A stretch of DNA of 64,000 bases from an uncultured Gammaproteobacteria bacterium (GCA_937967995.1 CALBTB010000003.1:76856-140855); one strand, 5' to 3'; numbered from the stretch's first letter, positions 52,632 to 61,686 are shown. Numbers and translations are program-made. Notes: generated by a model not told the origin, from the letters alone.

Positions 52632-54875
52632 GTGCTGACAAATTATTTTCGTATAGATATTCCATTCGAGGAATTTCAAATTCAAAGAGTTGTGTATGAT
52701 GAGGAAAAATGGGTAGAGTTAAAGCAAAAGTATAATCAGTTTGCATCATTTTTTAAGAATGATAATTATATTTATGTGTCTCCTGCATTTGGCCAAGATA
52801 TTCAAGTTGGTGAAGTTGTCACTCTTGATGTAAACACAAACTCAAGAATTGTTTCGTCACTCATTAGGCATTTGCTATTCAGAACGTTTAGAGATGCTTT
52901 CCCTGATAGAGTGCCACAAAGCTTTTCCCCGCTTAGATTTTTCTCATCTAAAGATGAGCATGATATTGCCAATTTATATTTACCAAGTGTACTAAAAGGG
53001 AAAGTTTCGTATTCACGGCTAATTGAAGTTGAAACAAGAAAAATCGAAGAAAATGGAAATCCTGTATTTGGATTATTGATTGGCAGTCATCAAAAGTGGC
53101 AAATGAATATCAAACTATCAGAACTTATTAGTGATGGATATAGTTTGATAGGAAAAAATGTAATTGAACCACAGAATATAGCCGGACTTGAAGGTGTTAT
53201 TGCTCCAGAAGAAGAGTTGTTGGGTGTGATAGTGCGGATAGATGGTAGTAATGCGATTATTAAAACCAATAGTGGAGAAATAAGCCGTAAACTAGAAAAC
53301 CTATATTTGCAAAAAAGCAAAAATCAAATTGGTGATTATTTAGAATTCAAAATGGGTAAAGAGGCTGCGAATCAATTTTTTTCTAACGTTAGGAGTACGC
53401 AACTTCAAAGAGTGAACCAGCTTGAGAAATATACAGAAATTCTAAAATTTGCGAAATGGTTCACTATGGACAAAGATCAGCCTAGGAAGTATAGCAACAA
53501 TGATGGGTTTTGCTTTTCGGTTACTCAAAATAATTATTTTGATAGCAATTCTCTAAACATACAGAATACAAGTTTAATATTTGACTATGGACCAGGCGCC
53601 TCAGAAGCAACTCCGTTTAGAGGGATTAGCAATCATGGACCTTTTAATTCGGAAAAGTTTGCTAGTAATAATTTGCGTGTTTTAGCTATATGCCGATCTC
53701 AATCAAGAGGAGCAATGTCATCGTTTGTTAAAAGATTGGTTGATGGGATTCCAGAAAGCAGAGCTTATCGAAGAGGATTTGTTAATTTTTTCCGACTAGC
53801 ATCGGTGAACGTTACAATTCAAGAAGTCAGTGGGGAGACAAGCAACGACTATATCACGGCCATAGACGATGCAATTAAAGAAAGTGAACACAATTTTGAT
53901 ATAGCTTTAATTGAATGTGACGATAATTCCAAGTCAATACCTATCGAAAATAATCCATATTATAATGCCAGAGCTAGGCTTATGAGCTATGGAATACCGA
54001 CGCAAGGCATCAAAAACTCACATACAAGATTACCGATCAATAAAGTTGAGTGGATTTTAAGCCCTTTAGCATTGCAAATTTATGCGAAAGTTGGAGGTAC
54101 ACCCTGGCGTTTACCTGCAGCACAAGGAGTCGATCAGGAAATTGTGGTAGGTATAGGTAATGCGCTAGATAGGAAGAATCTTTGGTCAGGCGCAGAACAA
54201 AGTAGAATAGTTGGAATAACTACTTTTTTTATGGGTGATGGAAGCTATATGCTTGGTGAGCGACTTAAAAGCGTCCCATACAATGAATATTTTGATGAAT
54301 GTCTAAAATCTTTAGAGCAGTCTATAAAAAAAATATCGCAAGAGTACGCTTGGGAAAATGGTCAGACAATAAGAATTGTTTTTCATGTTTTTAAACCGAT
54401 GAAGAACATAGAAGCAGATGTTGTTAAAAAACTCGTGGAGTCGTTTACACAATATAAAATATTATTCTCTTTTGTCACTATATCAACAAATCACCCTTGG
54501 CATATGATTAGGGACTACGATGGAAATAAAAATGTTACTCTATGCGAGCGGGGGGATAACATAATATTAGACCCTTTTATGTGTTTGCTTCAACTTCGTG
54601 GTGACAAAGATAGGCCAAACAAAAGACAGTCTCCACCTAGGCCTGTCGTTATAAGGCTTCACGATAAATCAACGTATCGTGATATAAAATATATTGTCCA
54701 ACAAATTCATGATTTCTCATATCTCTCATGGAGAAGCTTTTATCCTAATGAGACACCTGTAACAGTATTCTATTCAAATCTGATTGCTTCAGAATCAAAT
54801 AAATTAAATAAAATATCAGGTTGGCATCAAGAATTATTAGATCAACATTTCAGGCGAAAGCTGTGGTTTCTTTAG
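52632..54875 (+). CDS. Prokaryotic Argonaute, catalytically inactive PIWI domain
   Basis: 747 residues, GTG start with AAGGA 9 nt upstream. The MID domain (RVLAICRSQSRGAMSSFVKRL to about residue 470) is followed by the PIWI signature SPLALQIYAKVGGTPWRL near 475-492. Where active enzymes have the first catalytic Asp (GxD) this has VVGIGNALD; the second position is VFHVFKP instead of HxDG. The end PVTVFYSNLIAS and LWFL is usual for PIWI. The N-terminal 370 residues hold N/PAZ-like parts. It should bind guide and target but not cut. Inactive long Argonautes work with toxic partners, and a membrane-protein gene overlaps its 3' end. Confidence 0.88.
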   Translation: MLTNYFRIDIPFEEFQIQRVVYDEEKWVELKQKYNQFASFFKNDNYIYVSPAFGQDIQVGEVVTLDVNTNSRIVSSLIRHLLFRTFRDAFPDRVPQSFSPLRFFSSKDEHDIANLYLPSVLKGKVSYSRLIEVETRKIEENGNPVFGLLIGSHQKWQMNIKLSELISDGYSLIGKNVIEPQNIAGLEGVIAPEEELLGVIVRIDGSNAIIKTNSGEISRKLENLYLQKSKNQIGDYLEFKMGKEAANQFFSNVRSTQLQRVNQLEKYTEILKFAKWFTMDKDQPRKYSNNDGFCFSVTQNNYFDSNSLNIQNTSLIFDYGPGASEATPFRGISNHGPFNSEKFASNNLRVLAICRSQSRGAMSSFVKRLVDGIPESRAYRRGFVNFFRLASVNVTIQEVSGETSNDYITAIDDAIKESEHNFDIALIECDDNSKSIPIENNPYYNARARLMSYGIPTQGIKNSHTRLPINKVEWILSPLALQIYAKVGGTPWRLPAAQGVDQEIVVGIGNALDRKNLWSGAEQSRIVGITTFFMGDGSYMLGERLKSVPYNEYFDECLKSLEQSIKKISQEYAWENGQTIRIVFHVFKPMKNIEADVVKKLVESFTQYKILFSFVTISTNHPWHMIRDYDGNKNVTLCERGDNIILDPFMCLLQLRGDKDRPNKRQSPPRPVVIRLHDKSTYRDIKYIVQQIHDFSYLSWRSFYPNETPVTVFYSNLIASESNKLNKISGWHQELLDQHFRRKLWFL

Positions 54876-56041
54876 AAGAAAAAATAGATATAAATACGTT
54901 AGCGGAATCCGATGAAAATTTAAGGTCGGTTGTTGATCTGCTTGAAGGGAAAAAAGTCAGATTATCAGATCCTTCAAGTTCCGATGTAAGAAAAGAATTA
55001 TTGTTGGCTATTTCTGATAATAATAAAGCTGCTTTTCTGAAAATTGGTAATCGTATTGCAAATCGATTGGCTTCGACAGAAGCAGATTGGTGCCATGATG
55101 ATTTTTTAATTTTTTTACTAATATTAGGAAATCAAAAGTATGGTCGACCACTAGATTACATAGAAGGTATTATTGAGCTACGTCGAAATAATACAAATCC
55201 GTTGCCACAAAAAATTAATGAAATATTTTCCGCATTATATCGTCAAGATTTTGCAATTAGTGGAGAGCTAGGTTTTCTTAAAATACCTTTTTTATATCTT
55301 ATTGGGTCAGCACATATTGATACATCAGAGGCGAGGAACGCATATAAATCACTAAGCAAGCCGGGGTTGCTTTATGAATTATCCCCCTTCTTTAAAGTTT
55401 TGACTATAAAAGCATATGAGTTTGTTTTATTTGAAAGAACAAAGTTCGATATTGAAACAACATCTCAGCTTGTTTCACTTGTAAGGAAAGAAGCTAATAA
55501 CCTTAATCTAAAGAATGCGTGGGATATTATATTAAGTATTCCTTTAAAACTTTTGGTACCAACTATTATATTTGTTATCTTTATTTCCGTCTCACTGTAC
55601 ACGGCGATAATATGGATTACTAATTCATATAATCAATATATAGCTAGCATTCATAACGATATCGAGATTTCTTCTGTGGATCAGAATATTACTGCTCTCC
55701 CATTAAGTACAGAAAAAATCGCGGGGAAAATATTAGATGATCCAAATAACAGTGTGATTATTGTTAAAAGTAATATAATTAAATCAGACAAGAAAAACTT
55801 TGTTGTCGAAATATCTCATAATAATAAAGTGTTTAAAGACGTTTTTTCTTTCGTCCAGTATAAAAATAAAGGTATACGGCCATTTACAGTAGTACCTATT
55901 CAAAAGGATGGAGTTAAGTATCGCGCATTTGTGCCAGATGTTTATTCGGGGGCGCAATTAGTCTTTATTGTTAGTCTTAAAAAAATTCCTGAAAAGAATA
56001 AAGAGCAAGTAGTTAATGGCTTTATTCTAAGGGTTGAATAA
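54863..56041 (+). CDS. Argonaute-associated single-TM membrane protein
   Basis: About 392 residues. A cytosolic, helix-rich N-terminal part of roughly 240 residues, one strong membrane helix (LLVPTIIFVIFISVSLYTAIIWI) and a C-terminal domain of about 120 residues of beta type. The GTG at 54863, preceded by AGG, overlaps the Argonaute stop by 13 nt; the frame is open 14 codons further up. Coupling to an inactive Argonaute suggests the effector: guide-target recognition would trigger membrane damage and cell death, as proposed for other long-B Argonaute partners. No homologous domain is recognised. Confidence 0.75.
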   Translation: MVSLEEKIDINTLAESDENLRSVVDLLEGKKVRLSDPSSSDVRKELLLAISDNNKAAFLKIGNRIANRLASTEADWCHDDFLIFLLILGNQKYGRPLDYIEGIIELRRNNTNPLPQKINEIFSALYRQDFAISGELGFLKIPFLYLIGSAHIDTSEARNAYKSLSKPGLLYELSPFFKVLTIKAYEFVLFERTKFDIETTSQLVSLVRKEANNLNLKNAWDIILSIPLKLLVPTIIFVIFISVSLYTAIIWITNSYNQYIASIHNDIEISSVDQNITALPLSTEKIAGKILDDPNNSVIIVKSNIIKSDKKNFVVEISHNNKVFKDVFSFVQYKNKGIRPFTVVPIQKDGVKYRAFVPDVYSGAQLVFIVSLKKIPEKNKEQVVNGFILRVE

Positions 56042-56120
56042 CTCAGAAAAAAGCACTGCTGATACCCACTTTAGGTGGTAAGAAGTTAGATATTTAGCTA
56101 TATCTCGATATTGAAGAAAA

Positions 56121-57410
56121 TCAGGCTGTTTTAGACAATAGCCAGCCTAACCATCTTTCCATAGTATGTGCCCTACGCTTGGCTGTTGTATCATTTAGCT
56201 CGGGCCGGTTTAATAGAATTGTTATTGCAATACTTTCCGCATCAGGTATTGAACCAGATTTAACAGTATTTTTAAACAACGTATTTAAGGTGGGTGATCT
56301 CATCATGGTTCGCACCATCATGAGTGTCCTCTCATTTTTTGGTAACTTGACATATTCTTCACCTTCCTCTGTGAGTATGAATCGCCCATGATCAAGTTCT
56401 AGAAATCCAAGATAGCGTGCGGCATTACCATAGTAGTCAGATTGCCGCTCATTAAAGTCATAGTACTCGGAAATCTCTAATTTATTATCGAAACCAACGG
56501 CCACAGCAAATATTGTATCGATGACTTTACGAAGATCATCAGCTTGCGGGAATGGCGCAGCACTCTCCTGGGGTTGTGGTGGAACGGTCGATAGAAACTC
56601 GCGTGAATCAAAACGACTCAAGGCAGCAGAAATATGGCCAGTCAGCGCATTGGCTAACACATAAGAGCCACTTTTTACCAATTCGAGTGAGTTGTATTGA
56701 TTTGAATCATTAAAGGCATATTGGTAAATGTCGAATGTCTGGTCCGAATATGTAATAAAAACAGGAATAATTTCCTTGTTTACTCCCGGCCTGGCGTCCC
56801 ACATCCTGTAAGGATAGAAAAGCTGGCGTGTAATAAAGTTATCGCGGGATCCCATTTTCCCTTCGATGAGGTAAATTCGTTCACCCTCATATCCCGCATC
56901 TACTTCAATCTGAACTCCATCTACTTTGACGTCATGGTCATCAAATTTAAAATCAAAGCGTCCCGAGCGAAGGCGGCCTCTTATCGTAAGCGACAGTGTT
57001 TCTTCGCCCAGAAACTCCTGTAACAATCCAGAGGCTACCGCAGTGTCAATTACCTGGGATTCAGACGTACAGACACTAGGCAAGGTTTCAAGCGAGGAAA
57101 CATGCTCTGACGTGAAAATTTCGGTATTTGGTATTGCTTCGGCATTATGATATCCGTCACCTTGAAAGAGCGAATAGCTACCATTGCTGATAGCTAATAT
57201 TGTGCAATTGTTATGGCGTAATATGGTTGGACGTTGTTCACGGGTGTCGAATTTTGTGATGAGTCTTGGTTCTTGTTGACCAACGTCGTTATTCTTGGTG
57301 ATATATTTAATCTGTTCGGCGGTGACAGTGGCAAATCCATTTTCAGAAATCAGTTCTTCGAGGTTTAGTGCCTCGAATATTGCCTCCCATGCCTGATCCT
57401 TTTTGCTCAT
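56121..57410 (-). CDS. Type II restriction endonuclease candidate, PD-(D/E)XK
   Basis: 429 residues. VQIEVDAGYEGERIYLIEGK contains the D...E-x-K catalytic pattern near residues 170-190, followed by a Gln-rich strand (TRQLFYPYRMW). Elsewhere a winged-helix-like C-terminal part (YLGFLELDHGRFILTEEGEEYVKLP). Last gene of the LexA-methylase-methylase-nuclease operon, 2 bp after the Dam-like gene. By context it should recognise GATC. It does not look like DpnII/MboI nuclease, being much longer. Confidence 0.8.
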   Translation of the reverse strand: MSKKDQAWEAIFEALNLEELISENGFATVTAEQIKYITKNNDVGQQEPRLITKFDTREQRPTILRHNNCTILAISNGSYSLFQGDGYHNAEAIPNTEIFTSEHVSSLETLPSVCTSESQVIDTAVASGLLQEFLGEETLSLTIRGRLRSGRFDFKFDDHDVKVDGVQIEVDAGYEGERIYLIEGKMGSRDNFITRQLFYPYRMWDARPGVNKEIIPVFITYSDQTFDIYQYAFNDSNQYNSLELVKSGSYVLANALTGHISAALSRFDSREFLSTVPPQPQESAAPFPQADDLRKVIDTIFAVAVGFDNKLEISEYYDFNERQSDYYGNAARYLGFLELDHGRFILTEEGEEYVKLPKNERTLMMVRTMMRSPTLNTLFKNTVKSGSIPDAESIAITILLNRPELNDTTAKRRAHTMERWLGWLLSKTA

Positions 57411-57412
57411 GA

Positions 57413-58240
57413 CTACCCTTGAAATATGGCAATGACTTCACTTTCTTTTATACGGCCGCTTGGTTTACAGCTGATATTTCTTCTGGCATTGATAGAAACA
57501 AGTTTAGCACCTTTATACAGTTTTCTAACAAAACGGGTGTTGTGGTTACTGATAATGACGGGTGTTCCTCGCTTCGATACTATTCTGGCGGTTTCGGCCA
57601 GGCGTTCATGGTCGTGCAGAGTAAATCCCTCTGTGGCATAGCCAGAGAAATTTGCCGTATCTGATAAAGGTACATATGGCGGATCACAATAGATGACGTG
57701 GTTTTTCCGCGCCCGACCAAAAATGGTCTTGAAATCACCACATGTAAAAGTCGCTTTTTGAGCCTTTTCTGCAAATATTGAGATATTCTGTTCTGGGAAG
57801 ACAGGCTTCTTGTATTGTCCATAGGGGACATTAAACTCGCCTAATTGATTATATCGACATAATCCATTGTATCCATGTCGATTAAGATACAGGAATAAGA
57901 GTGAACGTTCGTAGATTTCATCCGAATGATTAAACCGATTACGGAGTCTATAATAGGCCTTTTCTGTTTGATTCCGTTTTTGGAAGAATCTTTTTGCATC
58001 TCTTATAAAATTTCCGCTATCTTCCTGAATTGTTCGATATAGGTTAATTAAGTCTTCATTGATATCATTCAGGATGTACTTTTCGTAATCAGTGTTAAGA
58101 AATATGGAACCTGCGCCAAGGAAGGGTTCAATCAGGATCTTTCGATCAGGAAGATATTTTATTATTTTTTCAACGAGATCATACTTACCACCTGCCCATT
58201 TTAGAAACGGACGTATTCCTGCCTTTTTGTGGGAAGCCAT
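57413..58240 (-). CDS. Dam-type DNA N6-adenine methyltransferase (GATC)
   Basis: 275 residues, close in sequence to E. coli Dam and DpnM: PFLKWAGGKYDLVEKI at the start, SAM-binding EPFLGAGSIFLNT (38-50), FLYLNRHGYNGLCRYN with Dam target-reading residues, and catalytic DPPY (186-189). Specificity GATC is inferred from this similarity. Third of four operon genes. Shields host sites from the downstream nuclease. Confidence 0.92.
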   Translation of the reverse strand: MASHKKAGIRPFLKWAGGKYDLVEKIIKYLPDRKILIEPFLGAGSIFLNTDYEKYILNDINEDLINLYRTIQEDSGNFIRDAKRFFQKRNQTEKAYYRLRNRFNHSDEIYERSLLFLYLNRHGYNGLCRYNQLGEFNVPYGQYKKPVFPEQNISIFAEKAQKATFTCGDFKTIFGRARKNHVIYCDPPYVPLSDTANFSGYATEGFTLHDHERLAETARIVSKRGTPVIISNHNTRFVRKLYKGAKLVSINARRNISCKPSGRIKESEVIAIFQG

Positions 58241-58243
58241 TTA

Positions 58244-58996
58244 CTAGGCTAAAGTAAAACTAAGCTGTGGTGTAAATTTGATATCATCAATCTCGTCGGT
58301 TTCAACTGACTCTTGGGGTTGCTCTGGTAGATAATCAGCCAGTCGTTCACGTGCAATTTTGATTGCACTATCATTAATGTCATTGCCAATGAAGTTCCTT
58401 TCCATTTCAAAGGCAGCGACACCAACACTGCAGGAACCAAAGAATGGATCGGCAATGACTTCGCCTGGTGTAGATGATTGTTCAATTAGAACTTTCGCCA
58501 CATCAACGGGTTTTTCTGTTGGATAGCCCTTATGGATCCTTGGGCATTCAATAATATCTGGGATAGAGAGATTATTAAGCTTTCTTTTTCCTTTTTCGAA
58601 AAACAGGATATTTTCATAGCGGGCACGGTAGTGATAACCCATTCCAATCTTAACCTTGTCCCAGATAATAGGTTTCCAGAATTTGAAACCAACTTCTTCT
58701 GCGATAGGTTTTGCAATGAACATGGTTTCAGGATCACAGAACAGATAAAAATGGCTGTTCTTCTTCAAGACACGAAAAATTTCTGAAAAAAGCTCTTCAA
58801 AGCGCGTGTTTGGAAATATCTTAAACCACTCATTGCTTGAGCTCTTACTGTTTTTAAGACGTGTTGTAGTACCTACTGCACGGTGTTTCTCGAGTGACTC
58901 GTAAGGAGGATCTGTAATCAGCAAATCAATAGAACCATCTTCAAGACTTTTAAGCCATGTAACCGCATCTTCTTGTGATAATATTTTCTTTGTCAT
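58244..58996 (-). CDS. Second DNA adenine methyltransferase (DpnA/beta-class)
   Basis: 250 residues. DPPY at 29-32 comes before the SAM-binding ADPFFGSCSVG near 183, so the order is that of beta-class N4/N6 enzymes. DpnII-type systems pair a Dam-like enzyme with such a second enzyme that can also methylate single-stranded DNA, useful during uptake of transforming or mobile DNA. It lies 17 bp after the LexA-like gene and 3 bp before the Dam-like gene. Confidence 0.9.
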   Translation of the reverse strand: MTKKILSQEDAVTWLKSLEDGSIDLLITDPPYESLEKHRAVGTTTRLKNSKSSSNEWFKIFPNTRFEELFSEIFRVLKKNSHFYLFCDPETMFIAKPIAEEVGFKFWKPIIWDKVKIGMGYHYRARYENILFFEKGKRKLNNLSIPDIIECPRIHKGYPTEKPVDVAKVLIEQSSTPGEVIADPFFGSCSVGVAAFEMERNFIGNDINDSAIKIARERLADYLPEQPQESVETDEIDDIKFTPQLSFTLA

Positions 58997-59013
58997 TGTA
59001 TTAGGCCTGTTTG

Positions 59014-59604
59014 TTAATAGGTTCTGAATTGTCCCACCAATATACCCTGAATAGTCACCTGAGATTGGTGATATACCATGGGCTTCATCTCGGAATTTTC
59101 AGGAATCAGCTCTACTTTGTTGTTATCCAGTTTCTTAAAGCGTTTTAGTGTTGCTTCTTCATTGTCAATAAGTGCTACAACGATATCACCGTTACGTGCT
59201 GTTTTTTCGCTTTTGATGATCACATAATCACCATCGAATATACCTGCCTCGATCATGGAGTCACCCTTCACTCTCAGGGCAAAACGATTGTCACCGGTAA
59301 GTTCCTCAGAAACATTAATGGTTTGTTTATCCTCAATGGCCTCGAGCGGTCTCCCGGCTGCTATCTGTCCTAAAAGAGGGAGTTCGTTGTTTGTCTCGTC
59401 TTCGAGCAGACGTATATTTCTTTGGGAGCCTGGGGCCAATTCGATGTAGCCAGCATCAGCTAATGCATGAACGTTTCGGTGTACAACCCCGCGTGATTTG
59501 AGCCCCAATCCTGTAGCGATGTCAGATAGGGACGGTGACAGGCCATTTTGAGCTATATAATCACGTATATATGTTAGGGTTTTATGCTGAGCACCAGTGA
59601 GCAT
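59014..59604 (-). CDS. lexA: LexA-type repressor heading the restriction-modification operon
   Basis: 196 residues. Winged-helix N-terminal domain (LTGAQHKTLTYIRDYI, SLSDIATGLGLKSRGVVHRNV), then the S24 auto-cleavage domain: Ala83-Gly84 cut site (QIAAGRP), Ser116 (GDSM) and Lys154 (ATLKRF). All catalytic residues are present, so RecA-stimulated self-cleavage is expected. It is in one leftward unit with two methylases and the nuclease (gaps 17, 3 and 2 bp). The ribosome site is poor (GAGATC) and lies inside a tandem repeat. It is probably not the only LexA of the host. Recognition helix differs from E. coli LexA, so its operator is unknown. Confidence 0.9.
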   Translation of the reverse strand: MLTGAQHKTLTYIRDYIAQNGLSPSLSDIATGLGLKSRGVVHRNVHALADAGYIELAPGSQRNIRLLEDETNNELPLLGQIAAGRPLEAIEDKQTINVSEELTGDNRFALRVKGDSMIEAGIFDGDYVIIKSEKTARNGDIVVALIDNEEATLKRFKKLDNNKVELIPENSEMKPMVYHQSQVTIQGILVGQFRTY

Positions 59605-59605
59605 T

Positions 59606-59665
59606 TTTTGATCTCATTTTGATCTCAATTGTATATACTATAGGGAACAAAATGAGAACATGCAA
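59606..59665 (-). promoter_or_regulatory. LexA-like gene promoter with GATC tandem repeat
   Basis: Leftward promoter TTGCAT (59660-59665), 17 nt, TATAGT (59637-59642). Between it and the start codon is a perfect tandem 11-mer, TGAGATCAAAA twice (59606-59627), each with a GATC site and overlapping the ribosome-binding region. The spacer holds GTTCTCATTTTGTTC, a second direct repeat. Either repeat may be the operator. Confidence 0.7.
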
Positions 59666-59889
59666 ATTTTTCTCGTAAACAGTAGGACTCTAACTCATTG
59701 TTAACTAATGAGAATATAAAGTTCAGGCTAGGGGTTTTGCAGGTAACTTGTTTTGTCTGGCCATGGATTGGTCATGTGGTTTGCGGTTCTGTCCATATAT
59801 CCAATTCAGCAGGCTGTTTTTGGGGGCGGAAGCTCAGATATGTGCTTTTCGCTATTTATCTAACTCCGTGAATCAAAGGAGAAACAATT

Positions 59890-60054
59890 ATGGGCAAGAA
59901 AACCCATAGATCGGGCCGTGATTCTAAAACAGGTCAGTTTATTACTGTTAAAGAGGCTGAGCGGCGTCCATCAACCACCACAATCGAGCGGGTACCAAAC
60001 CCGGGTTATGGTGATACGAAAGATGATCCACCTAAAGGAGGGAAGCCAAAGTAA
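59890..60054 (+). CDS. Small conserved basic protein (SGRDxKTGQF type)
   Basis: 54 residues: MGKKTHRSGRDSKTGQFITV, then RRPSTTTIERVPNPGYG. I recall this motif string from many short unnamed proteobacterial proteins, sometimes mislabelled as transporter. The start has AAAGGAG 9 nt upstream. Solitary, divergent from the LexA-headed operon. Role unknown. Confidence 0.8.
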   Translation: MGKKTHRSGRDSKTGQFITVKEAERRPSTTTIERVPNPGYGDTKDDPPKGGKPK

Positions 60055-60250
60055 CTAGTCGATGAGACAGGTTACGAATCAATGCAGGCAATGTCGGAGG
60101 ATTGTGAACAGCCAGAATCAAATGACTTAAGCCGTGCTTTAGCCGCCTTACGAAGGCCACTTTAGCTAACGCTTTTCTCAGACCTGGTCCTTCTGATGTC
60201 TTTCCAAAGCATTGCCTGTTCTTTCAATCAAGGGGTGTAGAAAATACGAT

Positions 60251-60784
60251 TTAAATATTTACAAGAGCAATAGATTTCGCAATTTTAACGATGTTGAGGG
60301 TGCCAAAGTTAGACTCAGTATCGTTGGCAAGCTTTAATGTAAACTCTGAATATTTCGCTAATTTTTTATCATCCATCCACACGCTATCTAGCAGGTTAGA
60401 AGTTTTATCATAAAGTTTTAGTAATCTGATTTCATTATCTTTTGACCATATCTTTTCAAGCTCTTCAGAAAAACTATCAAACGTCATTTCCTGGACAAAC
60501 TTCACAACAGTGGCTGGAGTATCGGGTGGGAGGGTGCTGACAGTTGTGTCTTCCAGGATATCGTGCCAGAGCAAGGCCTTATACCCATTCAGTCGTAACT
60601 CTTCATCCAAAGTGGTTTCGGTAAGTATCGTCATGGCACACCAGATCGGATGAATTGTATATGGTGTGCGTTTATCCCAGAATCTGACCATATCATCTGG
60701 GGTACAAGGATTTGCCATATGTGATTCCGTGGCAAACTGAATATCCCGAAGAATTTCAAATGCGAGTTCAGTTGTAAAAGTCAT
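60251..60784 (-). CDS. HD-domain protein (YfbR/RelA-hydrolase-like)
   Basis: 177 residues. HPIWCAMTIL (His45) and LLWHDILEDT (His74-Asp75, then Glu78-Asp79) reproduce the metal-binding H...HD...ED set of small HD/RSH-type hydrolases; LLKLYDKTSNLLD gives the last Asp. The family cleaves nucleotides or (p)ppGpp-like compounds. It is alone on its strand, before the transposition regulator. From 60055 to 60250 I see nothing. Confidence 0.75.
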   Translation of the reverse strand: MTFTTELAFEILRDIQFATESHMANPCTPDDMVRFWDKRTPYTIHPIWCAMTILTETTLDEELRLNGYKALLWHDILEDTTVSTLPPDTPATVVKFVQEMTFDSFSEELEKIWSKDNEIRLLKLYDKTSNLLDSVWMDDKKLAKYSEFTLKLANDTESNFGTLNIVKIAKSIALVNI

Positions 60785-60942
60785 AACCAGATAAAATAAA
60801 TTCTTGTTGGGTTCATCATAGCTTATTAAGGTGAGATTTGAAGTGACCTCGCAAGATTTATCAATACAAAATAAGTTACTCGTACGTGTTCTGCATAAAC
60901 AAAAGCATTAAGAGATCTAATTTGATCATTGCTTGATCAGAA

Positions 60943-60997
60943 AATCATACATCGGATGTATGATTCAGGTCGAAATCATACATTGAATGTATTAATT
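60943..60997. promoter_or_regulatory. Two operators upstream of the element 2 regulator
   Basis: A perfect 23-bp palindrome (AATCATACAT, cgg, ATGTATGATT; 60943-60965) is followed 8 bp later by an imperfect copy (AATCATACAT..ATGTATTAATT; 60974-60997). They lie about 85-135 bp before the XRE start and are probably its binding sites. The sequence differs from the element 1 operator, so the two regulators should not cross-talk. Confidence 0.75.
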
Positions 60998-61079
60998 CAT
61001 TGAATCTAAAGAAAAAATTTGCATAGAGTGATCTCGTGTGATAGTTTTTCTGAACTTAATGCCAATTTAGAGTGTAACT

Positions 61080-61478
61080 ATGACGCCCTTTGGTACGGTA
61101 GTGAGAAATTATCGCGGTAAAAAGGAGATAAGTATTAAAACCTTATCTAAAGCGATTGGAGTCACTTCCACGTATCTTTCTGCACTGGAAAGAGGGAAAA
61201 GGCGTAAGCCTTCCAAAAAAGTCATCGAAGGTGTCATAAAATATTTCAAGCTGACAGGTAGCCAAGCTTCGGAAGTAAGACAAGCGGCCTTGTTTTCTGA
61301 TACACGTCCAAAAATCCCAAGTTATGCCGGCCCTGAGATCTTTGTAGCTGTTCATCAGCTTATAAAGCGTGCGCAAGAGTTAACGCCATCAGAGCTGGCG
61401 ATGCTAGAAATTATTCTGTCAAAAAATGATATTAGAAGTTCAAAAGAGGAGGTGCATAAATATGCGATTAATTACTAG
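61080..61478 (+). CDS. XRE-family HTH regulator of element 2
   Basis: 132 residues, MTPFGTVVRNYRGKKEISIK then LSKAIGVTSTYLSALERGKR: the same layout as the element 1 regulator, with a conserved MTPFG opening and LERGKR after the recognition helix. C-terminal helices (LIKRAQELTPSELAMLEIIL) resemble its partner's end. It precedes a structured segment and tnsA exactly as in element 1. Probable repressor of transposition. Confidence 0.88.
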   Translation: MTPFGTVVRNYRGKKEISIKTLSKAIGVTSTYLSALERGKRRKPSKKVIEGVIKYFKLTGSQASEVRQAALFSDTRPKIPSYAGPEIFVAVHQLIKRAQELTPSELAMLEIILSKNDIRSSKEEVHKYAINY

Positions 61479-61488
61479 AGATTAAAAA

Positions 61489-61580
61489 GGGGTAAACCGA
61501 AAGGCTTACCCCTAGGTTGAGTGCAGCGATAGCTACTCTCGGTTTAAGCGCCTCCAGTATGTAATCTGCACTCCCCCTAG
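61489..61580 (+). ncRNA. Candidate structured RNA between XRE gene and tnsA, element 2
   Basis: Hairpin GGGGTAA-A-CC, loop gaaa, GG-C-TTACCCC (61489-61512). A long stem CTAGGttGAGTGCAG (61512-61526) with CTGCACTCccCCTAG (61566-61580), 13 of 15 pairs. AAACCGA (61494-61500) can instead pair with TCGGTTT (61539-61545), opening the first hairpin. As in element 1, local and long-range folds compete. About 105 nt remain before tnsA. Not seen elsewhere in the window. Confidence 0.5.
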
Positions 61581-61686
61581 TCAAGGCTGTTCGTGTCTTT
61601 TTGGGCAATTTTTTTACTGTCCAGGGTATACCTTTCGATTCTTGTAACGAATTTGAGTTCATTTAGTTAAATCTAGAGGGATCATT

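Noticed and set aside
59606..59665. E. coli-type LexA box (CTGT-N8-ACAG) before the LexA-like gene
   Set aside because: No CTGT/ACAG pair at the right spacing; the tandem repeats are the better operator candidates.
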